Source: Rubrimonas cliftonensis (lineage in GTDB: Bacteria > Pseudomonadota > Alphaproteobacteria > Rhodobacterales > Rhodobacteraceae). From it: a stretch of 32,847 nucleotides of DNA. This document shows, piece after piece, positions 17,533 through 25,382 of this stretch. The stretch lies in assembly GCF_900107585.1 (NCBI RefSeq), contig NZ_FNQM01000027.1, forward strand, positions 1 through 32,847. The letters are read 5' to 3'. Below the pieces are notes generated by a model. That model saw only the letters and a list, made by a program, of their open reading frames with translations, searched no databases and was not told the origin of the DNA. The translations under genes and the position numbers were made by a program. How positions within the stretch are numbered: position 1 is the stretch's first letter; each line of letters opens with the position of its first letter.

Positions 17533-19059
17533 ATGACGACCGGCCTTCACCACGTCACCGGGATCACCGCCGACGTGCAGGCCAACGTCGACTTCTACGT
17601 CGGCTTCCTCGGCCTCAGGCTGGTGAAGCGGACAGCCGGCTATGCCGACGCCGAGCAACTGCACTTGCTCTACGGCGACGGCGTCGGCGGCCCGGGCTCC
17701 CTGCTGACCTTCCTCGTGTGGGAAGCCTCCGGACGCGGCCGCACCGGCATCGGCCAGGTGTCGGAAGTGGCGCTCGCGGTTTCGCCGACGTCCCTCGGCG
17801 ACTGGCTGTCGAGGGCGCTCGCGGCCGGCGTTCCGTTCGACGGACCGTCCCGCGAGTTCGTAGAGCCCATCCTGCGACTGAAGGACCCGGACGGGCTGAT
17901 CGTGAAACTGGTCGGCGTCGAGATGTCGACCGCGGCGCCGCGTCCCGGCGCGCCCACCCGGCTGCGGGGCGTCACCCTGCTGACAGACAAGGCGGCGGAG
18001 ACCGCTGGCTTCCTGACGCGCTTCGGCTACCGCCCCGCCAGGCGCGAAGGCCAGACCCAGCGCATGGTCTCCGACACCGACGTCATCGACGTCAGGGAGG
18101 CGACCGGCTTCGTGCCGTCCGTGCCGGGGGCCGGCGTTCCGGACCATGCGGCGTTCCGCGCGCCGGACGCCGATGCGGTCGGGTCCATGCGTCTGTCGCT
18201 CAGGGACCATGGGCCGACCGAGGTCCATGACAGGAAATACTTCCTGTCGCTCTACGTCCGCGATCCCGCCGGCATCCTGATGGAATACGCGACCGACGGG
18301 CCCGGGATGACGGTCGACGAGGCGCCCGAAGAACTGGGTCGGACATTGTTTCTGCCGCTGCACGACGCCGACCGCGCGGACGACCTGAAGGCGATGCTGC
18401 CGCAATTCGTTATGCCGGGCGAAGCGCGGTTCCCCGCTCGCGATCTGCCGTTCGTGCATCGCTTCAATCGGCCCGACCATCCCAACGGGACGACCCTCGT
18501 CCTGCTGCACGGCGTCGGCGGAAGCGAAGCAGACCTCATGCCGATCGCGCGGCGGATCGCGCCCCATGCGACGCTTCTGGGCGTGCGAGGCCGGGCGACG
18601 GAGGCCGGATCCAGCCGGTGGTTCAATCGAGTGGACGCCACGAGGGCCGATCCGGCGGACCTCCGCGCTGAGGCCGAAGCCTTCGCGGCGTTCGTCGAGG
18701 GCGCGGTGTCCGGCTATGGGCTGGACGCGGACAGGCTGGCCTTCCTTGGATACTCCAACGGTGCGAGCTTTCTTGCCGCCGTGATCCAGCTTCACCCCGG
18801 GATCGTACGCCGCGCGATCCTGATGCGAGCCGCTCAGGCGATGGAGCGTCGCCGCCCAGCCGACCCTTCGACGACGCGCGTTCTCTTGCTCGATGGGCGT
18901 GACGACCTCGTTGTCGGAAGCGCGCCGACGATGGCTTACGACCTGAGAGCCTGCGGCGCAGACGTGGCGGCTCAGATGCTTCCGGTCGGCCATGAGCTGT
19001 CCGCGATGGATGTCGCCGAGGCTGCCCGGTGGCTCGGGGAAACTGCCGACGCCGAGTGA
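17533..19059 (+). CDS. MhqO-MhqD-type fusion: glyoxalase-fold ring-cleavage dioxygenase plus alpha/beta hydrolase
   Basis: The protein is 508 aa. GGAAG (17519-17523) is nine bases before the ATG at 17533, which favours it over the ATG at 17524. Residues 1-~300 are two vicinal-oxygen-chelate modules like MhqO of Bacillus. His6/His7 (GLHHVTGIT), His205 (PDHAAFRA) and Glu251 (ILMEYATDGPG) match a His-His-Glu iron site, and GFLGLRLVKRTAGY, LLYGDGVGGPGSLLTF and AFRAPDADAV are family segments. Residues ~315-508 are a phospholipase/carboxylesterase domain like MhqD: HGVGGSEADLM for the oxyanion loop, Ser408 in GYSNGA, Asp458 in GRDDLVV and His487 in VGHELS. In Bacillus these are separate proteins induced by methylhydroquinone. 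Here they form one polypeptide, which supports a common substrate path. It is flanked by two near-identical quinone reductases. Confidence 0.88.
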   Translation: MTTGLHHVTGITADVQANVDFYVGFLGLRLVKRTAGYADAEQLHLLYGDGVGGPGSLLTFLVWEASGRGRTGIGQVSEVALAVSPTSLGDWLSRALAAGVPFDGPSREFVEPILRLKDPDGLIVKLVGVEMSTAAPRPGAPTRLRGVTLLTDKAAETAGFLTRFGYRPARREGQTQRMVSDTDVIDVREATGFVPSVPGAGVPDHAAFRAPDADAVGSMRLSLRDHGPTEVHDRKYFLSLYVRDPAGILMEYATDGPGMTVDEAPEELGRTLFLPLHDADRADDLKAMLPQFVMPGEARFPARDLPFVHRFNRPDHPNGTTLVLLHGVGGSEADLMPIARRIAPHATLLGVRGRATEAGSSRWFNRVDATRADPADLRAEAEAFAAFVEGAVSGYGLDADRLAFLGYSNGASFLAAVIQLHPGIVRRAILMRAAQAMERRRPADPSTTRVLLLDGRDDLVVGSAPTMAYDLRACGADVAAQMLPVGHELSAMDVAEAARWLGETADAE

Positions 19060-19065
19060 TCCGCA

Positions 19066-19090
19066 GCCCCGGGCCGCTCGTCGCCGGGGC
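19066..19090. terminator. Hairpin after the fusion gene
   Basis: A perfect 7-bp stem (GCCCCGG at 19066-19072, CCGGGGC at 19084-19090) with an 11-nt loop begins six bases after the stop codon. No U-run follows. It is a likely transcription stop or pause, and the 224-bp gap after the stop suggests the next gene has its own promoter. Confidence 0.4.
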
Positions 19091-19283
19091 GAACGGCGCA
19101 AGATCGGCAACAGCACAGCACCCCCCGCGCCGCACTGCTCCCGGCTTTCGGTAGGGTCGGATCCGCACAGCAATCGCCCCCACCGGGCACACCGCGGCTG
19201 AGCGCCCGAGGAGGCTGGCGGATGCCCCGCCCGTTTCCGCTCTCAGGTCTCTGAGTCTGTCGGTGCGACGAAAGGAAGACAGC

Positions 19284-20300
19284 ATGTCCGACACGATGAA
19301 GGCCGTCGTCCTGACCCGCTTCGGCGGTCCCGACACGTTCGAGGTCCAGACCCTTCCCGTCGCTCCGTTCGGCGCGCGGCAGGTTCGCGTTCGCGTGCAC
19401 GCCACGGCGATCAACCCGCTCGACTATCAGATCCGTCGCGGCGACTACGCCGACTACGTGCCGCTGCCGGCCGTGATCGGTCACGATATCTCCGGCGTGA
19501 TCGAGGCCGTCGGCGCGGATGTCACGGAGTTCGCCCCCGGCGATGAGGTTTACTACACGCCGAAGATCTTCGGCGGCGCCGGGTCGTACGCGGAGGTCCA
19601 TGTCGCCGACGTCGATCTCGTCGGCCGCAAGCCGCGCAACATTTCACACGTCGAGGCGGCGAGCCTGACGCTCGTGGGCGGAACCGTCTGGGAGGCCTTC
19701 GTAATTCGCGCCCAGCTACAGGTCGGCGAGACGATCCTCATCCACGGCGGCGCGGGCGGCGTTGGGACGATCGCGATCCAGGTCGCCAAGGCCATCGGCG
19801 CGAGGGTCGTCACGACGGCGCTCGCGAGGGATCATGATTTCGTCTGCTCGCTCGGCGCCGACGATGCGGTCGACTTCGCATCCACCGATTACGTCGAAGC
19901 CGTGAACGCGCTCACCGGCGGGCGCGGGGTCGACGTCGTCTTCGACACCATCGGCGGCGACACCCTCACGCGGAGCCCGCTGGTGCTGGCGCCCCTCGGG
20001 CGCGTCGTCTCGCTCGTCGATCTCGCGACGCCGCAGAACCTCATCGAGGCCTGGGGTCGGAACGCCTCCTATCACTTCGTCTTCACCCGCCAGAACCGCG
20101 GCAAGCTCGACGCGCTGACGACCCTCGTCGAGCGCGGCCTCGTGCGGCCGGTGATCGGCGCCGTGCTTCCGCTCGACCGCCTCGCGGAGGGGCACGAGGT
20201 TCTGGAGACGGGATCGCGGCGCGGTCTGCGCGGGAAGGTCGCGATCGACGTTTCGGGCGAGGCGAAGACGATCGTGCCGCCCCTTATGGCCGCGGCCTGA
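19284..20300 (+). CDS. MDR-family NADPH quinone/enone oxidoreductase, copy 2
   Basis: The protein is 338 aa from the ATG at 19284, with AAGGAAG about five bases upstream. An in-frame GTG at 19263 would add seven residues but places the Shine-Dalgarno sequence inside the gene. It has the same architecture as the protein at 16469-17473: [15 protein letters not shown] for [14 protein letters not shown], and the identical long C-terminal stretch around [20 protein letters not shown]. Zinc ligands are absent. Differences cluster at the N-terminus and in the C-terminal tail ([10 protein letters not shown]). The two copies bracket the MhqO-MhqD fusion gene, which suggests duplication followed by divergence in inducer or substrate range. 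A GC-rich hairpin follows the gene. Confidence 0.92.
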   Translation: MSDTMKAVVLTRFGGPDTFEVQTLPVAPFGARQVRVRVHATAINPLDYQIRRGDYADYVPLPAVIGHDISGVIEAVGADVTEFAPGDEVYYTPKIFGGAGSYAEVHVADVDLVGRKPRNISHVEAASLTLVGGTVWEAFVIRAQLQVGETILIHGGAGGVGTIAIQVAKAIGARVVTTALARDHDFVCSLGADDAVDFASTDYVEAVNALTGGRGVDVVFDTIGGDTLTRSPLVLAPLGRVVSLVDLATPQNLIEAWGRNASYHFVFTRQNRGKLDALTTLVERGLVRPVIGAVLPLDRLAEGHEVLETGSRRGLRGKVAIDVSGEAKTIVPPLMAAA

Positions 20301-20307
20301 TCCGTTC

Positions 20308-20336
20308 GGGCGGCCCGCGGCGCGTCCGGGCCGCCC
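20308..20336. terminator. Strong GC hairpin, probable terminator
   Basis: A 10-bp perfect stem (GGGCGGCCCG at 20308-20317, CGGGCCGCCC at 20327-20336) with a 9-nt loop lies eight bases after the reductase stop and is followed by CCATTT. It is the most terminator-like structure on the plus strand of this region, although the T-run is short. Confidence 0.5.
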
Positions 20337-20355
20337 CCATTTCCGATGACACGGC

Positions 20356-20652
20356 ATGGTCATCGAGCTTGCGATACTGCGCATCCGACCTGGGCAGGGG
20401 CCCGGCTTCGAGAACGCCTTCGACGCGGTCCGCCCTCTTCTCGCCTCGGCGGACGGCCATCTTCGGCACCGTTTCGTCCGGACGGTGGACGATCCGGACG
20501 CGTATCTTCTCGAAGTCGCGTGGCGCGACCTCGACGCGCATGTGAACGGCTTCGAGCCGAGCGAGGCGCACGCCCGATTCATGGCCGCGCTCGAGCCGCA
20601 CCTGAGCGCCGAGCCGGTCGTTATCCACGTACCGCCGGGGGTGGCGGCGTGA
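20356..20652 (+). CDS. Antibiotic-biosynthesis-monooxygenase (ABM) domain protein
   Basis: The protein is 98 aa, a single ferredoxin-like ABM domain. The ending EPHLSAEPVVIHVP, the central LLEVAWRDLDAHVNGFEPSEAH and the opening IELAILRIRPGQGPGFENAF are typical. Small ABM proteins act as cofactor-free quinone-forming monooxygenases (YgiN, ActVA-Orf6) or as haem-degrading enzymes. The quinol type fits neighbouring quinone reductases. The start has no clear Shine-Dalgarno sequence and follows a hairpin closely, so expression may be low or start from its own promoter. A related domain occurs at the C-terminus of the MFS exporter at 13873-15486. Confidence 0.85.
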   Translation: MVIELAILRIRPGQGPGFENAFDAVRPLLASADGHLRHRFVRTVDDPDAYLLEVAWRDLDAHVNGFEPSEAHARFMAALEPHLSAEPVVIHVPPGVAA

Positions 20653-20737
20653 CCATTGATGAAGCGGCATCCGATCAAGGGGCGTTCGCGCCGCGTAGAC
20701 CCGCCGAACTCGAACCGCCCAAGGGAGGCACGGTCGA

Positions 20738-21751
20738 ATGAAAGCTGTCGGATACAGGACGCCCGGGCCGATCGACCACGAGAACGCGCTGGTCGACATC
20801 ACGCTTCCAGAGCCGTCGCCCACGGGCCGCGATCTGCTCGTCGAGGTGAAGGCGATCTCCGTGAACCCTGTCGACTTCAAGATTCGCCGCAGTACGCCGC
20901 CAGCGGACGGCGAGTGGAAGGTGCTGGGCTGGGACGTCGCGGGCGTCGTGCGCGCTGTCGGGCCGGAGGCGACGCTGTTCCGGCCCGGCGACGCAGTGTT
21001 CTATGCCGGATCGATCATGCGGCAGGGCGCGAACGCAGAGCTGCACCTTGTCGATGAGCGGATCGTCGGCAGGAAGCCCGGCTCGCTGGACTGGGCCGAA
21101 GCGGCCGCGCTGCCGTTGACGACCTTGACCGCATGGGAGGCCTTCTTCGACCGTCTCGACGTGACCAGGCCGGTTTCGGGGGCAGCCCCGGCCATCCTGA
21201 TCGTCGGCGGCGCGGGCGGCGTCGGCTCGGTCGCGGTGCAGATCGCCCGCCAGCGCACTGAGCTGACCGTCATCGCCACGGCCTCGCGCCCAAAGACGCA
21301 GGAGTGGGCGAGGACGCTCGGCGCGCACCACGTCCTCGATCACGCCAAGCCGCTGGCCGCCCAAGTGGAGGCGCTCGGCATCGGCGCCCCTGCGTTCGTG
21401 TTCTCGACGACCCATACGGATGACCATGTAGCCGAGATCGTGGAGCTGATCGCGCCGCAGGGTCGATTCTGCCTGATCGACGATCCGGCAGGCTTTGACG
21501 TCATGGCGTTCAAGCGCAAGGCGGTCTCGATCCACCATGAGCTGATGTTCACGCGGTCGATCTACGGCACGCCAGACATGGCTGAACAGGGTCGCATCCT
21601 GAACGAGGCGAGCGCGCTCGTCGACGCGGGCAAGCTGCGCACAACGCTGACCGAACGCCTGTCGCCTATCGACGCCGCAAATCTCAGGCGCGTTCATGCG
21701 CTGCTTGAGAGCGGAAAGGCGCGGGGCAAGATCGTCCTGGAGGGCTTCTAG
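20738..21751 (+). CDS. Zinc-binding-alcohol-dehydrogenase-family quinone oxidoreductase (third MDR protein)
   Basis: The protein is 337 aa, preceded by GGGAGG. It belongs to the MDR subgroup usually annotated as zinc-binding alcohol dehydrogenase family protein or NADPH:quinone reductase. Seen are KAVGYRTPGPI at the start, ISVNPVDFKIRR, LGWDVAGVV, ADLEW-like SLDWAEAAALPLTTLTAWE, VGGAGGVGSVAVQIAR for the nucleotide and HHELMFTRSIYGTPDM near residue 267-282, which is characteristic of this subgroup. Despite the family name it lacks the zinc Cys set. It is only distantly related to the two reductases upstream. It lies 85 bp after the ABM gene and 167 bp before the ThDP enzyme. Confidence 0.9.
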   Translation: MKAVGYRTPGPIDHENALVDITLPEPSPTGRDLLVEVKAISVNPVDFKIRRSTPPADGEWKVLGWDVAGVVRAVGPEATLFRPGDAVFYAGSIMRQGANAELHLVDERIVGRKPGSLDWAEAAALPLTTLTAWEAFFDRLDVTRPVSGAAPAILIVGGAGGVGSVAVQIARQRTELTVIATASRPKTQEWARTLGAHHVLDHAKPLAAQVEALGIGAPAFVFSTTHTDDHVAEIVELIAPQGRFCLIDDPAGFDVMAFKRKAVSIHHELMFTRSIYGTPDMAEQGRILNEASALVDAGKLRTTLTERLSPIDAANLRRVHALLESGKARGKIVLEGF

Positions 21752-21813
21752 CGCAGTGGCGCCGCGCTGTGTCGGACGTATTGAGCAGAGACGCTCGATC
21801 CGGGAGGATCGCA

Positions 21814-21829
21814 TGTCGTGAATGCGACA
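21814..21829. promoter_or_regulatory. Small dyad upstream of the ThDP enzyme gene
   Basis: TGTCG (21814-21818) and CGACA (21825-21829) form an inverted repeat with a 6-base spacer, about 90 bases before the next start. A second inverted repeat (GGGCGC 21866-21871, GCGCCC 21882-21887) lies closer to the ribosome site. They may be operator or leader structures; I see no assignable -35/-10 pair. Confidence 0.2.
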
Positions 21830-21918
21830 ACGGATCGGTCGCGGCTTTCGTAACTTGAGAGCGAGGGGCGCCGTTGCGGCAGCGCCCGGTCGAGACGATC
21901 AACAGGAGACGACACGCC

Positions 21919-23574
21919 ATGCCGAAGGGATCCGACCTGCTGGTCGCCGCACTGGAGAACGAAGGCGTGGAGCGCATCTTCGGCGTTCCGGGGGAGGAGA
22001 ACCTCGATCTTCTGGAGTCTCTGCGGACCTCCGGCATAGAACTCGTCCTGACCCGCCATGAGCAGGCCGCGGCCTTCATGGCGGCGACGCATGGACGGCT
22101 GACGGGCAAGCCCGGCGTATGCCTCGCGACCCTGGGCCCCGGCGCGCTCAATTTCGCCACCGGAGCGGCCTATGCCCATCTCGGGGCCATGCCGATGATC
22201 CTCATCACCGGCCAGAAGCCGGTCATGAGCGCCAAGCAGGCGCGGTTCCAGATCGTCGACATCGTCGCGTCGATGAAGCCGCTGACCAAGATGACGCGCC
22301 AGATCGTCAGCGCCGCCGCCATACCCTCCACGGTGCGCGACGCCTTTCGCGTCGCGGTGGAGGAGCGGCCCGGGCCGGTTCATCTGGAGCTGCCCGAGGA
22401 CGTCGCCGCCGCCGAGGTGGAGAGCGTCGCCGTCATTCCGGTCCACCCAGTGCATCAGCCCATCGCCTCCGCTGCGGCCCTCGAGGCCGCGATGGAGGTC
22501 ATCCTCGCAGCCAAGCGGCCTCTCGTGATGATCGGCGCGGCGGGTAACCGCCCGGCGCTAGTCGATGCGCTTTCGAGCTTCGTCAGGCGCACGCGACTGC
22601 CGTTCTTCAACACCCAGATGGGCAAGGGCGCGGTGACCGGCGGCTCCAACCTCTATGTCGGAACCGCGGCGCTTTCGGAGGGCGACTACGTCCACGAGGC
22701 CATCGAGCGCGCCGACCTGATCATCGCCATCGGCCACGACACCATCGAGAAGCCGCCTTTCCTGATGAAAAGCGCCGGCGGGCCGCGGATCATCCATGTC
22801 GGCTATCAGTCGGCCACCGTCGAGCAGGTCTACCATCCCGACCTCGAGGTGATCGGCGACATCGGGGCCGCCGTCGAGGCGTTGGCAGAGCGGCTCGAAA
22901 ACCGTCTGACGCCCGACGACGCCATGCTCGACCTTCGCCAGAAGATCCTCGCACGCATCAACGACCGCGCCGACGAGGCCCGTTTCCCGATAACGCCGCA
23001 GCGGATCGTCCACGATGTCCGCAAGGTCATGCCGGAGGACGGCGTCGTCTGCCTTGACAACGGCATGTACAAGATCTGGTTCGCGCGCAACTACCGGACC
23101 CACGTCGCCAACACGCTGCTGCTCGACAACGCGCTCGCTACGATGGGAGCCGGCCTGCCTTCGGCCATGATGGCGGCGATGCTCCATCCCGGCCGCCGCG
23201 TCATGGCGGTCTGCGGCGACGGCGGCTTCATGATGAATTCGCAGGAGATGGAAACGGCGGTGCGGCAGAGGCTCGACCTCGTCGTCGTCATCCTCAACGA
23301 CAGCGCCTACGGCATGATCCGCTGGAAGCAGGCTGTCGACCGCTTTCCCGATTTCGGCATGAGCTTCGGCAATCCCGACTTCGTGCGCTACGCAGAAGCT
23401 TACGGCGCGAAGGGTTCACGGGCCACGGCGGTCGAGGATCTCGCGCCCACGCTCGAGGCCGCCTTCGCCGGCGGCGGGGTTCATCTGGTCGATGTGCCGA
23501 TCGACTATTCCGAAAACATGCGCGTGCTTGTCGACGAGCTGCGCAACCGCACGCCCGACGTGGAATGCGCGTGA
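21919..23574 (+). CDS. Acetolactate-synthase-like ThDP-dependent enzyme (large-subunit type)
   Basis: The protein is 551 aa. CAGGAGA sits nine bases before the ATG at 21919. It has the three domains of the acetohydroxyacid synthase/pyruvate oxidase family. The ThDP-activating Glu48 is in TRHEQAAAFMA. A central domain lies at ~190-330. The ThDP/Mg motif begins at Gly433-Asp434-Gly435 (GDGGFMMNSQEM) and ends with LNDSAYGMIRW. GPGALNFATG and ITGQKP are as in the catabolic AlsS group, which works without a regulatory small subunit. No small-subunit gene is adjacent. It ends inside the aldehyde dehydrogenase gene (10-base overlap), so the two should be made together: decarboxylation or carboligation of a 2-oxo acid, then oxidation of an aldehyde. 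The actual 2-oxo acid is unknown. Confidence 0.9.
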   Translation: MPKGSDLLVAALENEGVERIFGVPGEENLDLLESLRTSGIELVLTRHEQAAAFMAATHGRLTGKPGVCLATLGPGALNFATGAAYAHLGAMPMILITGQKPVMSAKQARFQIVDIVASMKPLTKMTRQIVSAAAIPSTVRDAFRVAVEERPGPVHLELPEDVAAAEVESVAVIPVHPVHQPIASAAALEAAMEVILAAKRPLVMIGAAGNRPALVDALSSFVRRTRLPFFNTQMGKGAVTGGSNLYVGTAALSEGDYVHEAIERADLIIAIGHDTIEKPPFLMKSAGGPRIIHVGYQSATVEQVYHPDLEVIGDIGAAVEALAERLENRLTPDDAMLDLRQKILARINDRADEARFPITPQRIVHDVRKVMPEDGVVCLDNGMYKIWFARNYRTHVANTLLLDNALATMGAGLPSAMMAAMLHPGRRVMAVCGDGGFMMNSQEMETAVRQRLDLVVVILNDSAYGMIRWKQAVDRFPDFGMSFGNPDFVRYAEAYGAKGSRATAVEDLAPTLEAAFAGGGVHLVDVPIDYSENMRVLVDELRNRTPDVECA

Positions 23575-24980
23575 GCGCGGGTCGCGGAGCGCCGTCGATG
23601 CTGGCGGTCGTCCAGGCCTTCGATCGCGCCGCGATCGCGGAGGTCAAGACCGACGACGCCGCCGCGCTTGAGCGCAAGCTGCACGCGGCCGACAAGGTCT
23701 TCAGGGATCGCGACGGCTGGCTGAAGCCCCACGAGCGCATCGCGATCCTGCGCAGGCTGGCCGCCTTGATGGAGGGCAAGCGCGATCATCTCGCCATGCA
23801 GATCGCGCGCGAGGGCGGAAAGCCCCTGCCCGACGCCCTCGTCGAGACCGGTCGCGCCATCGACGGCGTCCACAACGCCGCTGACGAGCTGCGCAATTTC
23901 GCCGGTCGGGAAATTCCCATGGGCCTGTCGGCGGCGACGCAAGACCGCTGGGCCTTCACGACGAGGGAGCCGATCGGCGTGGTCGCGGCGATCTCCGCCT
24001 TCAATCATCCGCTGAACCTGATCGTCCATCAGGTCGCGCCCGCCATCGCGGTCGGCTGCCCGGTCATCGTCAAGCCGGCGACTGCGACGCCGCTGTCCTG
24101 CCTCGATTTCGTGGCGCTGGTTCGCGAAGCCGGCCTGCCCGAGCCGTGGTGCCAGAGCTTCGTGACGGCCGACAACGCGCTGGCCGAGAAGCTCGCGACC
24201 GATGGCCGCGTCGCGTTCCTAAGCTTCATCGGTTCGGCGCGGGTCGGCTGGTCACTGCACGCCAAGCTCGCCCCGGGCGCGCGCTCGGCGCTGGAGCATG
24301 GCGGCGCCGCGCCGGCGATCGTCGACCGCAGCGCCGACCTCGGGAAGGTGATCGAGCCGCTGGTGAAGGGCGGCTACTATCACGCCGGTCAGGTCTGCGT
24401 ATCGACGCAGCGCATCTTCGTCCATGACGCCATGGCCGAAGAGTTCACACAGAAGCTTGTCGCCCGAGTGGGGGACCTGCGCACTGGCGACCCTATCCTG
24501 CGCGATACCGAGGTCGGCCCGCTGATCCTGCCGCGCGAGGCGGACCGGGTCGAGGAATGGATAGAGGAGGCGGTCGAAGGCGGCGCCACGCTCGTGACCG
24601 GCGGCAAGCGCCTTTCGGAGACGACCCTGGCGCCTTCGGTTCTGCTCGATCCCGCCGCCGACGCGAAGGTGTCGACGCTGGAGGTGTTTGGCCCCGTCGT
24701 CGCAGTTTATCGCTACCACGCTCTCGATGACGCCATCCATCAGGCAAATGCGCTGCCCACGGCATTCCAAGCCAGCATCTTCGCGCAGGACATCGATGTG
24801 GCGATGCGCGCGGCCAACCGACTCGATGCTTCAGCCGTGATGCTCAACGATCCTACCGCCTTTCGCGCCGACTGGATGCCCTTCGCCGGCCGCAGGGAGT
24901 CCGGGTACGGCGTAGGCGGCATTCCCTACACCATGCGCGACATGACGCAGGAAAAGATGATCTTGCTGCGCCGAAGCTGA
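23565..24980 (+). CDS. Aldehyde dehydrogenase
   Basis: The protein is 471 aa from an ATG overlapping the previous gene by ten bases. A GTG at 23571 and an ATG at 23598 are alternatives. It is an NAD(P)-dependent aldehyde dehydrogenase with the full catalytic set: Asn147 in SAFNHPLN, Glu244 in LEHGG (usually LELGG) and nucleophile Cys278 in GQVCVSTQRIF. The tail GRRESGYGVGG...MTQEKMI is typical of the succinate-semialdehyde/lactaldehyde-like branch. The unusual His in the EHGG motif does not remove a catalytic residue. Coupling to the acetolactate-synthase-like gene suggests that it oxidises an aldehyde formed by that enzyme. It is the last gene before a 400-bp gap. Confidence 0.92.
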   Translation: MRVSAGRGAPSMLAVVQAFDRAAIAEVKTDDAAALERKLHAADKVFRDRDGWLKPHERIAILRRLAALMEGKRDHLAMQIAREGGKPLPDALVETGRAIDGVHNAADELRNFAGREIPMGLSAATQDRWAFTTREPIGVVAAISAFNHPLNLIVHQVAPAIAVGCPVIVKPATATPLSCLDFVALVREAGLPEPWCQSFVTADNALAEKLATDGRVAFLSFIGSARVGWSLHAKLAPGARSALEHGGAAPAIVDRSADLGKVIEPLVKGGYYHAGQVCVSTQRIFVHDAMAEEFTQKLVARVGDLRTGDPILRDTEVGPLILPREADRVEEWIEEAVEGGATLVTGGKRLSETTLAPSVLLDPAADAKVSTLEVFGPVVAVYRYHALDDAIHQANALPTAFQASIFAQDIDVAMRAANRLDASAVMLNDPTAFRADWMPFAGRRESGYGVGGIPYTMRDMTQEKMILLRRS

Positions 24981-25382
24981 TCCTCTCAATCGCTGCTGCC
25001 TAAAGGACTGGTTGTGGATCGGCGAGGGGTCCTGACGCCGATCCGCACCGGAAGTCGTTGGAGCCATGAGGCCAGACGGGGTCACACTTCGGCGCTTGTT
25101 CACACTGCGGCGCTGGAGTTGCTGTGCGGGTGCCGATCTTGCGGGGATTGCCTTCGGGCGACTGGAGCGCGTGCGGATCGATGGCTATTATGTTGGCGAC
25201 CTGACGCAGCGACGGTCGAGGCTGGCGCCGACATGGCGAAGAAGTGCGTGCCCGCTTGATCATGCCGCAAGCATTGTGGGGGCTTTGAAACGGCGAGATG
25301 AGCGGTCACGCTCAAGCGATGACCCCGTCGGGCTGCCCACGCAGACCTCGGCGAAGATGTCCACGTCAAGGGGGACACAGCA
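24981..25382. other. 402-bp gap upstream of the AraC pair
   Basis: No supported gene is seen on either strand. The stretch is slightly less GC-rich than its surroundings. It holds the second copy of the stem-loop repeat (25016-25044), a small GAGCG/CGCTC inverted repeat (25300-25313), and AAGGGGGA (25368-25375) seven bases before the first AraC start. It probably contains the AraC promoter and operators. Open frames here give Arg/Ser-rich sequences with no family resemblance. Confidence 0.4.
25016..25044. repeat. Stem-loop repeat, copy 2
   Basis: A perfect 9-bp inverted repeat (GGATCGGCG at 25016-25024, CGCCGATCC at 25036-25044) with an 11-nt loop beginning AGGGGTCC lies 36 bases after the aldehyde dehydrogenase stop. 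It shares stem and loop core with the element at 202-228. It might also act as the terminator of the aldehyde dehydrogenase transcript. Confidence 0.5.

Noticed and set aside
25000-25263. 87-codon minus-strand frame in the gap before the AraC genes, considered as a transposase remnant
   Set aside because: No catalytic motif or inverted-repeat ends could be found, and it includes the stem-loop repeat.
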